From positions 1 to 41,017 of IMG/VR virus record IMGVR_UViG_3300044691_000460: a DNA stretch of 41,017 bases. One strand, written 5' to 3'. The stretch's first letter is position 1, and every line of letters begins with the position of its first letter. The notes beneath the pieces are model-generated. The model saw nothing but the letters and a program-made list of their open reading frames with translations. It did no database searches and had not been told where the DNA came from. Shown here one piece after another: positions 30,550 through 38,256 of this stretch. The translations under genes and the position numbers were made by a program. Source of the DNA: a virus.

Positions 30550-30903
30550 CTACGGTCGTAAAATTCGTTGCGCTTCGTCGAAGTTGTCCAGATCATCCCG
30601 ATTTACCTTGCTCTCCTCTTCGAGCTGCATCTGGAAGTTGACCTCCGTATTGACCTTCCGCTGGAGGGCCTGGAACACCTGCCAGAAAGCCTTTGCCATC
30701 TTGTGCTCGGCGACGATGGTCGATTCGTCCTCGACCGGAACATTGATAAGCCTGGTCTCCTGCTCGATGCAGGCCATCTCGATCAAGTCGAGCAGCACCT
30801 CGTATCCAGGCATAAAGCGGATCTGGAGGAGGTGGCCGCGATCGGCGGGGTCCAGCCGCTCCCTGAGTCCATGGGTGCGGGCTTTGCGGATCTCGTCGCT
30901 CAT
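30550..30903 (-). CDS. helical hypothetical protein
   Basis: This 117-residue protein is predicted to be mostly helical (YEVLLDLIEMACIEQETRLI, MAKAFWQVFQALQRKVNTEV). No family is recognised. It is coupled by ATGA to the upstream Acb2/Tad1-like gene and sits before the scaffold-like gene. Confidence 0.6.
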   Translation of the reverse strand: MSDEIRKARTHGLRERLDPADRGHLLQIRFMPGYEVLLDLIEMACIEQETRLINVPVEDESTIVAEHKMAKAFWQVFQALQRKVNTEVNFQMQLEEESKVNRDDLDNFDEAQRILRP

Positions 30904-31121
30904 GCTTCTTTCTCCAGGGCTATCGAGGCGTTGGCCGTCGCCACACAGACCCGCAGATCGCGGATTGCTGCCGACTGATCCGCGGACGCCGGAGTGTTCG
31001 CAATGATGACTTTGGCCAGACTCTTTGCCGCCTCGCGAATCGCTTGATAGCGTTCTGGCTGTCCAGGCTTGGGTGCATGGTAGGTAAATAGATCGTCGAT
31101 ATCGGTTTCACTGATTGCCAT
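30900..31121 (-). CDS. Acb2/Tad1-like helical-hairpin protein (candidate cyclic-nucleotide sponge)
   Basis: This 73-residue protein has FTYHAPKPGQPERYQAIREAAKSLA (about 12-36), then TPASADQSAAI and LRVCVATANASIAL near the end. This pattern of a YHAP...RY..IR helix and an L..AV..ANA.IA helix matches, from memory, the small phage family annotated as Acb2/Tad1 hairpin domain. Acb2 sequesters CBASS cyclic oligonucleotides and Tad1 the Thoeris signal. The assignment needs a profile search; a structural role in the head cluster is the alternative. GGAGGCC precedes the ATG. Confidence 0.55.
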   Translation of the reverse strand: MAISETDIDDLFTYHAPKPGQPERYQAIREAAKSLAKVIIANTPASADQSAAIRDLRVCVATANASIALEKEA

Positions 31122-31123
31122 CT

Positions 31124-33253
31124 TTAGGCCTCCATTCCTTCACGCATCTCTTGACGCTCCTGTTGGCGCAGCACATAGGCCGCCGCCTGTTCGCCGGACT
31201 GCAACATCATCTTGCTGGCCAGAGATGCCTCATGATTCTGGTCAATCTCGGCCGTCTTCGCCTGGTGCTTCGCCCCCACCACTGCGATATCGCCCTGGAC
31301 CTTCTGCAGCCCTGGGTTGTTCGACTGGAACCGCGCATATTCCTCCTTCGTCATCGGGCGGATGAGCTCGCGGCGGTCCTTCCACTCGCTGACCTCCATG
31401 AACATGGCAAAGAGCAGTTTGGCATCGACGGCATAGCCCATCGCGTTGAGCTGCGCCACCAGGGCCGGATTCTCGATGATCTGAATCATCAGCGGGAGGG
31501 CCTGGGCCATCGCTTTCTTCGCCGCCAGCTTCGCGCCGGCCAGGACCTCGAACTTGTCGTTAGAGTTGAGGAAGTCTTCCTCGTCCAGCTCGAAGGCATC
31601 CCCCAGCTCCTCGCCGAGTACTTCGCGGATCTCGGCGATCGGCATCCGCTCTTTGACCATGTCATCGAGCATCTCGAGGAAGGGAATGAAGACGCCGCGG
31701 ACGAAGCGGCCGACCGGTCCCTCGATCTTCTGCGCGTTCGCGGTGATGATGCCGCCTGCCCCGGTAGCGGTCCGCGCTGCGCTCGATCCGCCCTTTCCGG
31801 GCAGGCTGCCCTGGGCGAAGGCCTCGTCGGCTCCGGTGGTCGATTGGCTCGACTGGCGGGCATCCTGCAGGAGCGGGAAAACCTCGCCGGGAACGCGCGG
31901 CTGCTCGATCAGCCCGAACGCATCGCGGACGTTTCCGCCTTTCGGAACATCCACGTCCACAATCCCCGCCAATCGGGTGCGGATCTGCTGCGAGGGCACG
32001 TTGGCTCCCCGGTCTCGCGCGTAGGACGGGTTGAGCGCGAAGCTGAGAATATCCAGAGCGCCATCGACCAGGCCTTTTTCGATGCGCTGATCGCTGCCGG
32101 CCAGTCGGCCGACTCCAATTCCGTATCCGGCTCCGGGGATGTTCCAGAAGTTTCCCGAGAAGAAACAGTGCCGCCCCATGCCGTGTCGCTCGTTGCGGAT
32201 GACGACAACGTGATCGTCGTCGGTGCGCAAGATGGTGCGGACATAGGTGTCATCCCAACGCTCGAGCATCTCGATCGGATGGTCGGTAAAATCATCGGTC
32301 GTGATCTCATTGCGGCCGGCCGCGTGGTGGATCGCAGTATTGTTGGTCTGCTGCTCTTCGAAGGTAGACGGCGGGGTGGCGTTCTGATCGTGCGTGAAGA
32401 AGTACTCAATGAGCTCATCCTCGCTCGGGATGCTATAGCCCTGCACCTCGCCGTCCTTCGAGGTCGGAGCTCCTTTGATCGGCCGCAGCTTGTCCAGGTC
32501 CTTGAAGGTGGGATAGGTTTGGTGGATGACGAACTTGGCCTTGTCCAGCCGGTTCGCGTGCCGCCAGCCAGGATCGACATAGACCTGGCCAAGTGGGATG
32601 AACTCAAAGAAGGGACGGTTGGTCGTCACCTCACTGTCGATGACTTCAAACTCGTCGCTCTCCGCCGTATGTACCGCAACATCCTTGTCGACGAAAGGCA
32701 TCTTGACGCGGACGGGAGCTTGCTTCCGCACCTGGATCTTGACCTTCTTCGTCTCTGTGACCCATCCTCCCTTGCAGATGCACGTTCCGCTGTTGACCAT
32801 GCCCTCGATCGCCAACACACACTCATCCTGAAAGTTGATTCCATCCAGCAGCGCGCCATACAGGGCTATCTTTGCGAAGGCAGTTTGTTGGCTCTGCTTC
32901 GGCCGCGGACGGATGAGAAAGGGCGGATTCTCATAGAACAGGCCTGCCTCGATCATCGGGGCGAGGGTATTGACCTGTTTGGCGACGGTGAAGCGTGAGA
33001 CGTTGGCGCGGGATACGACGGAGTTTTCGAAATTGGTGGATCCGCGCGGCGACTGGTAGAGGGTATCGGCCTCGTTCCAGTGCAGCGGCCACTGTTTTTC
33101 TTGCTGGAAGGCCTGCGCGCGGGTCATATCGCCCACTACCAGCTTGGCGGTGCCTTCGTCGGTATACTTCGGCGCGAGTTTCGGCCCCTGCAGGATGACT
33201 TCGGAGCGCTCGATGGTGCCTGTGGAGCTGACTGCCCCTGTTATTTCACTCAT
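31124..33253 (-). CDS. portal protein
   Basis: This 709-residue protein fits the podovirus-type portal: large size, position after the terminase and the pattern FEFIPLGQVYVDPGWRHANRLDKAKFVIHQTY (about 210-245). A beta-rich middle and a helical C-terminal region with KELIRPMTKEEYARFQSNN-like charged helices follow. It would form the dodecameric ring for DNA packaging and exit. ATGA overlap with terminase indicates coupled expression. Confidence 0.8.
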   Translation of the reverse strand: MSEITGAVSSTGTIERSEVILQGPKLAPKYTDEGTAKLVVGDMTRAQAFQQEKQWPLHWNEADTLYQSPRGSTNFENSVVSRANVSRFTVAKQVNTLAPMIEAGLFYENPPFLIRPRPKQSQQTAFAKIALYGALLDGINFQDECVLAIEGMVNSGTCICKGGWVTETKKVKIQVRKQAPVRVKMPFVDKDVAVHTAESDEFEVIDSEVTTNRPFFEFIPLGQVYVDPGWRHANRLDKAKFVIHQTYPTFKDLDKLRPIKGAPTSKDGEVQGYSIPSEDELIEYFFTHDQNATPPSTFEEQQTNNTAIHHAAGRNEITTDDFTDHPIEMLERWDDTYVRTILRTDDDHVVVIRNERHGMGRHCFFSGNFWNIPGAGYGIGVGRLAGSDQRIEKGLVDGALDILSFALNPSYARDRGANVPSQQIRTRLAGIVDVDVPKGGNVRDAFGLIEQPRVPGEVFPLLQDARQSSQSTTGADEAFAQGSLPGKGGSSAARTATGAGGIITANAQKIEGPVGRFVRGVFIPFLEMLDDMVKERMPIAEIREVLGEELGDAFELDEEDFLNSNDKFEVLAGAKLAAKKAMAQALPLMIQIIENPALVAQLNAMGYAVDAKLLFAMFMEVSEWKDRRELIRPMTKEEYARFQSNNPGLQKVQGDIAVVGAKHQAKTAEIDQNHEASLASKMMLQSGEQAAAYVLRQQERQEMREGMEA

Positions 33254-34926
33254 CCTGATAGCCCCGGCATGACGTCATCCAACCCATAGGGGTTGGTTTG
33301 CAGTATCGCTTCCTCTTCGTAGTCTTCAACGGGCGCAGGCGGGGCCTCCTGCTCTGCATAGCGGCCCACCCCATACACCCGATCGTGCATGTCGCGCTCG
33401 CGCGCCCTCTCGAACTCCTCGTCATCGTCATCGTCGGCCGCGGCGGCGCTTTTGATCGACTTCGGCAGGGCCTCACAGATGCGGGCGATGCACTCGACGA
33501 TCTCGTTTTCTTCGACCATGCCGAAGTTGGTAAATTGCCGCATGAGATCCGCCATGGGAACAATCGCGTCCGAGAGCCGCACCCGGCCGGTGGCGATCAG
33601 CGGCTGGATGGTTTTGAGGCGGAGATCCCGCGCGGCTTCGTCCTGGTCGTACTCGATCCACTTCAATGCGACCTTATAGCCCACCTCGAGCGCATAGTTG
33701 TGGATGTGGTGCTCGACGTGGCGCGCGCCAGGCGAATCGATGATCTGCACCGTGCGGACATCATGCTTCTTCGCCAGCTCCACCACCTTGCGGGCCTGCG
33801 CGGACGGATTGTAGATCCCCCGCAACACATCGATGATGAACATCGATCCGAAGGCCTGCCGACCCACCGCCGCGCCGGCGTACTTCATGGAGGCATCCCC
33901 GGACTTGCTGAACCGCCATACGATCTTCGCCGGTCCCTGTACCGGGTCCTCGTCCTCCTCGACCTTCGCGGCGTTCATCTCCTCCACTGGGAAAATGACC
34001 TCTTTTCCGCCGAAAGCATCGTTCATGTACTGCGTCATGAAGGATGCATAGTCGTCTTCGAACGACTCCTTCAAAAACTCGTAACTCAGCAGGCTCGGGA
34101 ACGTCAAAGTACACTCTTCAGGTTCGGGGAAACACTCTGAGGTGAGCCGATCTCCGCTCAATAGCTCCAATGCCGGACGGCAAAGGATCTTGATCTTGCC
34201 TGGTCGCGCCTTCGCGATGTCATCCCCATAGGCATCGAAGGGGTCGTAGCGCGTTCCGGCCGTGTCGCGGAAGCAGCCCGGCATGAGCATCTTGCGGTTG
34301 ATGTGCCGGTTCTTCTTCGTCTTCTCGATGCCGGCCGGAGTCTCCGAGTTGCGGTTGTCGACGATGTCGTCTTCCTTCAACCATTCGAAGTGCCAGCCCG
34401 ACATCGCGGACTCCATCGATCCCGACATCAGCGTGTCGTCTTTGCGCCCAGTCTGACGGTGGGGTGCGCAGTAACTTCCCACCCTCACCGCCGATGGAAT
34501 GATGCAAAACTCTGGGAATAGCTCTTGAAACCCGCTCCCGCTCGCGCCCTTGGGCTTAACAAAGTGCTGCGTGACCTCACCGACGAAGGCCTGCGCCAAT
34601 TTGAGGGATCCGCAGAGCAATAAACCCGCGTTCTCGGGGAAGCAGATGATCCACTGGACGCAATCGCCCATGTTGATGGTCGATTTGTAGGTTCCCCGGG
34701 GGTCCAGATGCAGGCGATTCTTGATGGTGTCCTGGTGTTCGATCGGGATGCGGGGATCTTTCTGCACGTAATGATCGGTGACGGCGCGATGGTCCGCCTC
34801 GGTGAGTTTGTTGTAGCCCAGGAGCTCGTAACAGAGCCAGAAAAGGTCCGTCTGCGCTCGGAGGCGCAGTTCGTCCCGATAGGCTCGGTCCTCGCGTACT
34901 CGCGCGAGATTGATGGTTGCTGACAT
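33250..34926 (-). CDS. terminase large subunit
   Basis: In this 558-residue protein the ATPase has the P-loop-like DPRGTYKST (75-83), a variant seen in T7-type terminases, and a Walker B-like FEWLKEDDIVD (180-190). The C-terminal RNase-H-like nuclease shows DASMKYAGAAVG (about 341-352), IIDVLRG and the later acidic D in TVQIIDSPGARHVEHHI. An acidic run (DDDDDEE) precedes the end. It drives DNA into the prohead and cuts concatemers. No small subunit could be identified with confidence. Confidence 0.85.
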   Translation of the reverse strand: MSATINLARVREDRAYRDELRLRAQTDLFWLCYELLGYNKLTEADHRAVTDHYVQKDPRIPIEHQDTIKNRLHLDPRGTYKSTINMGDCVQWIICFPENAGLLLCGSLKLAQAFVGEVTQHFVKPKGASGSGFQELFPEFCIIPSAVRVGSYCAPHRQTGRKDDTLMSGSMESAMSGWHFEWLKEDDIVDNRNSETPAGIEKTKKNRHINRKMLMPGCFRDTAGTRYDPFDAYGDDIAKARPGKIKILCRPALELLSGDRLTSECFPEPEECTLTFPSLLSYEFLKESFEDDYASFMTQYMNDAFGGKEVIFPVEEMNAAKVEEDEDPVQGPAKIVWRFSKSGDASMKYAGAAVGRQAFGSMFIIDVLRGIYNPSAQARKVVELAKKHDVRTVQIIDSPGARHVEHHIHNYALEVGYKVALKWIEYDQDEAARDLRLKTIQPLIATGRVRLSDAIVPMADLMRQFTNFGMVEENEIVECIARICEALPKSIKSAAAADDDDDEEFERARERDMHDRVYGVGRYAEQEAPPAPVEDYEEEAILQTNPYGLDDVMPGLSG

Positions 34927-34929
34927 GCT

Positions 34930-35238
34930 CTACTGCCCCATCGATGGGTCTGGTGTGTTCTGCGGCGGGGGAGGTGCCTGGGGCTGGCCTTCGCCCGCTG
35001 GCGGCTGATCGCCCATCGCTCCCTGCACGTTCTCCTGCAGCGCATCGTTGTCCGCTACCACATGAGTCTGCGTCGGGCCATCATTGCCGTCTTCATCCTT
35101 CAAATGGTGATGTACGATATGGCCGCCGCCGTCCGCGCGCTCGATCGTCAACCGGTGAACATGATGCTTTTTAGGCTTTTCCTTGCCCGATTTCGCTGAA
35201 CCAAGATGCGACATAACTGCAGATTTTTCTTTTGCCAT
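34930..35238 (-). CDS. His/Pro-rich hypothetical protein
   Basis: This 102-residue protein has KKHHVHRLTIERADGGGHIVHHHL (about 23-46), a histidine-rich beta-hairpin, then an acidic stretch and a Pro/Gln-rich end. It occupies the slot of a terminase small subunit (upstream of the large subunit) but lacks a recognisable HTH. Function is unknown. Confidence 0.55.
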   Translation of the reverse strand: MAKEKSAVMSHLGSAKSGKEKPKKHHVHRLTIERADGGGHIVHHHLKDEDGNDGPTQTHVVADNDALQENVQGAMGDQPPAGEGQPQAPPPPQNTPDPSMGQ

Positions 35239-35264
35239 GGGGAGGGCCTTTTACTACGTTTTTT

Positions 35265-35297
35265 GAAGGGGAGGAGATTTTTGGCCTCCTCCCCTTC
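35265..35297. other. perfect 12-bp hairpin without a clear U-tract
   Basis: GAAGGGGAGGAG (35265-35276) and its exact complement (35286-35297) form a 12-bp stem with a 9-base loop in the 130-base gap between two minus-strand genes. On the minus strand it is followed by AAAAAA rather than U's, so it is not a classical terminator. It could be an attenuator or an mRNA-processing site. Confidence 0.6.
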
Positions 35298-35368
35298 TGC
35301 TCTGGTCATTTACCTTGACTGCTTCTCCCTCTGGAAAGCTCTAGCGGCTCATCGAGGGCGACGAGTTG

Positions 35369-35920
35369 CTAGGCATCAAGACAGAAATCGGCAAGGCGTC
35401 CGCTGTTGGCGGCGCTTCCGGTGGAGAAAGTCAGGCCCACGGCGAAGACCATGACGGGTTCGTTTGCCCCGATCACGGCAGTCAGAGGGTTGCTGATGGC
35501 CGCTTTCGCCACAAATATGTTGTTGACGTTGGTTTCGAATTCGCCCTGCAGCTTGCCAGAAAGGCTATCGAATAGGAGCTCGGCCTCGATGAGCCATCCG
35601 CAGGATGTGGTGCCTACTGCGGCGGCCGTGCCTGCGGCCAGGAGGCTCCAGCTGGCGGGGGTGAAGGGATTGGCGGGTTGGACGAGAGCACCGAAGAGGG
35701 AAGGGAAGGCAGTGAATGCGCCGGCCGTCGTGAGATCGCCCGAGGCGCGGACTTTGAAGCGTTTCTGCTCCAGGCGGAGACTGCCCGAGCAATTGAGAAT
35801 GCAAGGAACAAGCGGCTGGCTGATGGGGGAAGCATTGAGGACGGGAAAAATCTGAGCAGTAGCCACTGCGGCGCTGATTGGTCCGGCGGCGAGGGATCTT
35901 TGGATGGCGGCAGAAGACAT
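35369..35920 (-). CDS. beta-rich virion-associated protein
   Basis: This 183-residue protein is hydrophobic and Ala/Ser/Gly-rich, with no charged helices, as in capsid decoration or minor structural proteins. Segments SWSLLAAGTAAAVGTTSCGWLIEAELL and NVNNIFVAKAAISNPLTAVIGANEPVMVFAVGL are beta-strand-like. AAGGAAG precedes the ATG. It is the first of the terminase-proximal genes after the tRNA-like element. Confidence 0.5.
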   Translation of the reverse strand: MSSAAIQRSLAAGPISAAVATAQIFPVLNASPISQPLVPCILNCSGSLRLEQKRFKVRASGDLTTAGAFTAFPSLFGALVQPANPFTPASWSLLAAGTAAAVGTTSCGWLIEAELLFDSLSGKLQGEFETNVNNIFVAKAAISNPLTAVIGANEPVMVFAVGLTFSTGSAANSGRLADFCLDA

Positions 35921-36030
35921 AGGGTTGTTCTTCCTTTCAAACTTAGGCGTGAAGCCTCAGTCCCTATGTCTAAGCGTAGCGGCAATTTATTGCAACAAGA
36001 TTCGAGTTTTATTCCACTTTTGGGGGATGA

Positions 36031-36123
36031 TGGAGCGGGAGGGTTCGAACCTCCGACCTCCTCGCGACCGTCACCTTGCGGCAGAGTTTCGCGGGGTGCT
36101 CTAACCACCTGAGCTACTACTCC
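36031..36123 (-). tRNA. tRNA-like sequence with enlarged anticodon arm (possible pseudo-tRNA)
   Basis: On the minus strand there is an acceptor-like 5' GGAGUAG, UA, a D-stem GCUC/GAGC with a GGUGGUUA-type loop, and a T-arm GGAGG-UUCGAAC-CCUCC. The acceptor 3' strand CCGCUCC gives five pairs, one wobble and one mismatch, and shares one base with the T-stem. Between D- and T-arms, CCCCG (27-31) could pair with CGAGG (one mismatch) followed by the canonical variable loop AGGUC. The loop between them is about 27 bases instead of 7 and has no clear U33. The anticodon cannot be read. It may be a tRNA-like element or a decayed tRNA rather than a functional one. Confidence 0.5.
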
Positions 36124-36129
36124 CCTTAG

Positions 36130-36474
36130 CTAGACGCGCCACTCGCGTTCTTTTTTGAAATCCTCCAGGAGTTGGGTAATGGACTCGGCCATTCCTTGCG
36201 CCAGATCCGGGGCATCATTACCATATTGGTACGACTTGAGCGCATGGAAAGCTGCTCCGAGGACCGTGCTGGATCGATCGCGCAGGTCCTCGAGGTTGCG
36301 AAGTGCCATCAGCAGCCCCATTTCATCGCCGGACTTGATGATGCAGCCAGGAGTCGAGGCGGGCGTCGTTCCAAAATGGTCCCGCGCGGCCCCTTCCGTC
36401 GTAAATCTCTCCCCGCAGTGAAAGCAGATCCATCCGTCTTTCGGTTTGATGTATGTGCCTATGGGTTCACTCAT
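36130..36474 (-). CDS. C2H2-finger-like hypothetical protein
   Basis: This 114-residue protein has CFHCGERFTTEGAARDHFG (about 17-35), a C-x2-C...H single zinc finger like a truncated C2H2, and a second cysteine at about 44. The rest is helical (NLEDLRDRSSTVLGAAFHALK, ESITQLLEDFKKERE). It is the last gene of this minus cluster. It overlaps its upstream neighbour by 8 bases. Confidence 0.6.
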   Translation of the reverse strand: MSEPIGTYIKPKDGWICFHCGERFTTEGAARDHFGTTPASTPGCIIKSGDEMGLLMALRNLEDLRDRSSTVLGAAFHALKSYQYGNDAPDLAQGMAESITQLLEDFKKEREWRV

Positions 36475-36874
36475 GGCGGAGGTCCTTTATAGGCGGTACC
36501 GTGGTAATCGAGTCGTTCGGAAGCTTGATCTCAAACTCGAAACCCATAGCCTCGGCCTCCCGAATGGTTGGGTCTTCGAAGAGTCGCCGCTTCATCTCGG
36601 CCACGGACGGCTTCAGAACAAAGTTGATGGACTTCCTCGCCATGCGCGGGTCGATCGGCCAGCCGTTATGCGTTCCCTTGCGCCACTCATCCACCATGCG
36701 CTGCTGTGCTTTGTGGTAACGCAGGTTTGAATCGATCTCATCCTCGACCATGGCAAGGTGAAAAGGATATCGATTTCTCCACCAGAATCCCCATAATGGC
36801 GGTTCTCCTTGTCCGCTAGGAGGCGAAGTGCTCCTGCCGCGCGGCCAACCAGGAATGACGTTACGTGCTTTCAT
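36467..36874 (-). CDS. Trp/Arg-rich hypothetical protein
   Basis: This 135-residue protein starts MKARNVIPGWPRG at 36874, supported by GGAGGGCC upstream; an alternative at 36946 would overlap the previous gene. It contains LWGFWWRNRYPFHLAMVEDEIDSNL and WRKGTHNGWPIDPRMARKSI. The C-terminal half is acidic. No family is recognised. Confidence 0.6.
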   Translation of the reverse strand: MKARNVIPGWPRGRSTSPPSGQGEPPLWGFWWRNRYPFHLAMVEDEIDSNLRYHKAQQRMVDEWRKGTHNGWPIDPRMARKSINFVLKPSVAEMKRRLFEDPTIREAEAMGFEFEIKLPNDSITTVPPIKDLRHE

Positions 36875-36888
36875 GTTTTGGCCCTCCA

Positions 36889-37143
36889 TTAGTGCGGTTG
36901 ATATGGGAGACTTTGCTGCGGGGATTGATCCTTGTGCTTCGGGCAATAATCGACCTCAACCGCGATCCGAGTGGAGCAGCGATTACACATAACCTTGTCG
37001 CACGTCCTCTCTCCTGGGCCGACAGGGAAGTCGCACAGCCGCTCTTCGAATCCGGTAGCGCAGAAGGCGCAGCGGCGACGTGGGCGCTTCGCCATCTTGA
37101 TATGTGCCCAGCCTCCTCCAGGCAGATCAATGAACGGGCTCAT
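36889..37143 (-). CDS. zinc-ribbon hypothetical protein
   Basis: This 84-residue protein has a cluster CAFCATGFEERLC, TCDKVMCNRC and YCPKHK, seven cysteines and a histidine, consistent with a double zinc site of the type found in anti-sigma-like or RING-like fingers. It starts at an ATGA overlap with the upstream gene. Function is unknown. Confidence 0.6.
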   Translation of the reverse strand: MSPFIDLPGGGWAHIKMAKRPRRRCAFCATGFEERLCDFPVGPGERTCDKVMCNRCSTRIAVEVDYCPKHKDQSPQQSLPYQPH

Positions 37144-37493
37144 TGCACAGGTCCCTCCGGTACCGCGTTTTCGAGGACGGCTGTCTTCGCCGCGCAGGGC
37201 ATACAGCGAACGATCGTCTTCCCCGTCCTATTCTTAATCGTCTCCTGGGTGGAGGGCGCGATCGAGAGGAAGCACTTGCAACCTTCGCACCTGGTCTGCA
37301 TGCTCCCGATGATCTCGGAGGGCCAGGATCCTCCGATCACCACCATTAGCGCATCTGCGGGTATAGAGGAGCTGCTGGGGAGCTGGCCCCGGGTCGCCAT
37401 CGTTACCAGTTTCGCCATCAATTCGGGATGGTCCTGGAACATCTTGCGGAACATCTTGCGGATCGCTTCGCGCTCTGTCACACCTTTAGGCAT
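37140..37493 (-). CDS. zinc-knuckle hypothetical protein
   Basis: This protein has 117 residues when started at the ATG at 37493 (MPKGVTEREAIRKMF), overlapping the previous stop by 8 bases. A longer reading from 37616 lies inside the neighbouring gene. A helical N-terminal half is followed by CEGCKCFLS and CMPCAAK, a likely zinc ribbon. Confidence 0.55.
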   Translation of the reverse strand: MPKGVTEREAIRKMFRKMFQDHPELMAKLVTMATRGQLPSSSSIPADALMVVIGGSWPSEIIGSMQTRCEGCKCFLSIAPSTQETIKNRTGKTIVRCMPCAAKTAVLENAVPEGPVQ

Positions 37494-37788
37494 TTTTGGC
37501 CTCAGCTTCGGCCAATACTCCGAGTATCGCCTCCCTCTTTCGTGCCTCCGCACGTTTCCGCAGCATCTCCATCGGAACTCCCTCTCCCTGCTCGAACAGG
37601 GCAGCCATTTGCGCACCGATCCGGTCGCTTTCCCGCAGCAAATCCTTGCGCCATTTCATGCCCGAACCATGCTCCCATTGCGCCTTAGCGCCTCGCGTTG
37701 CTTCCGCCTCGGCCTCAGTGCCGGTGAATTCAAAGGTTCCATAGCCGGCCACGCGGATCATCCAGACCGTTCTCTCTTCACTCGCCAT
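37486..37788 (-). CDS. charged hypothetical protein containing a palindrome site
   Basis: This protein has about 100 residues starting MASEERTVWMIRVAG at 37788, with a globular N-terminal beta part and helical C-terminal region (LRKRAEARKREAILGVLAEAEAKNA). The 13-bp near-palindrome at 37515-37527 encodes part of its C-terminus (ILGV). It has no recognised family and overlaps the upstream gene by 11 bases. Confidence 0.55.
   Translation of the reverse strand: MASEERTVWMIRVAGYGTFEFTGTEAEAEATRGAKAQWEHGSGMKWRKDLLRESDRIGAQMAALFEQGEGVPMEMLRKRAEARKREAILGVLAEAEAKNA
37515..37527 (+). promoter_or_regulatory. 13-bp near-palindrome site 1
   Basis: ATACTCCGAGTAT, inverted repeat with 6-bp arms ATACTC/GAGTAT and one central base. 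It lies inside a minus-strand gene. All intact copies read with the central C on the plus strand. Confidence 0.7.
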
Positions 37789-37966
37789 TGGTCGCCTCCC
37801 GGGGTTTGAAGGTGATTTCATGCTTCAAAATCAGTTCCGCTATGTCGTTGGTCACATCGAACTTTTCTCCCGTTATGAGAACGACACCGGGCCTTTCCTG
37901 CTTGTAGGCGCGAGAGGCGTAGAACCTCCTTGAGAGGGGACTCCAGAATACTTTTATTGGTTTCAC
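37778..37966 (-). CDS. small hypothetical protein (GTG start)
   Basis: This 62-residue protein starts at GTG 37966, in a GTGA overlap with the previous stop and with GGAGG 8 bases upstream. The sequence MKPIKVFWSPLSRRFYASR continues with GEKFDVTNDIAELILKHEITF, a compact alpha/beta pattern. No family is recognised. Confidence 0.55.
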   Translation of the reverse strand: MKPIKVFWSPLSRRFYASRAYKQERPGVVLITGEKFDVTNDIAELILKHEITFKPREATNGE

Positions 37967-38256
37967 CTGGCCGCCTCCTGGGTCGATACTCCGAGTATCG
38001 CGGGAGCATTCTCCGGTTTCTTCTTTGGCCGGCCTTTCTTGGGTATGGGAAAAGTCTCCCGCCGCCAGCGTTGGAACAGGATTCTTTCCTCCGGAGTGCA
38101 TGGGCGATAGCACATGGGGCATTTTTTGGCCTGATTCTTGACCGATTTGCGGATGGCTGCGAGTTTTTTCTTGCATTCAACGCTGCAGGTGACGGCGTGG
38201 CGCCGTTCGCGATCCTCGGGGATCTCGACTTGATCTACGACACAATATGTTGCCAT
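37963..38256 (-). CDS. zinc-finger hypothetical protein containing a palindrome site
   Basis: This 97-residue basic protein has VTCSVECKKKLAAIRKSVKNQAKKCPMCYRPC, a C4-type zinc finger cluster, then a Lys/Arg/Pro-rich linker (KKGRPKKKPEN). The near-palindrome at 37986-37998 encodes AILGV close to its end. It follows the nuclease-like gene directly, with its ATG adjacent to that stop. Confidence 0.6.
   Translation of the reverse strand: MATYCVVDQVEIPEDRERRHAVTCSVECKKKLAAIRKSVKNQAKKCPMCYRPCTPEERILFQRWRRETFPIPKKGRPKKKPENAPAILGVSTQEAAR
37986..37998 (+). promoter_or_regulatory. 13-bp near-palindrome site 2
   Basis: ATACTCCGAGTAT, identical to site 1 and extended to CGATACTCCGAGTATCG. It lies within a minus-strand gene 471 bases from site 1. 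Confidence 0.7.

Noticed and set aside
35975-36010. A late promoter (TTGCAA with TAGACA) upstream of the gene at 35920
   Set aside because: Both boxes match the consensus poorly and nothing else distinguishes them.
36031-36123. A tRNA with a spliced intron in the anticodon loop
   Set aside because: Removing about 20 bases from the loop does not restore a U33-containing seven-base loop, and protein-spliced tRNA introns are not expected in bacteria or phages; a degenerate or tRNA-like element is preferred.
36861-37130. An 89-codon minus-strand frame overlapping the zinc-ribbon gene at 36889
   Set aside because: It is out of frame with the Cys-rich protein, has no ribosome-binding site or motif, and the 36889-37143 frame has the four-base overlap with its neighbour.
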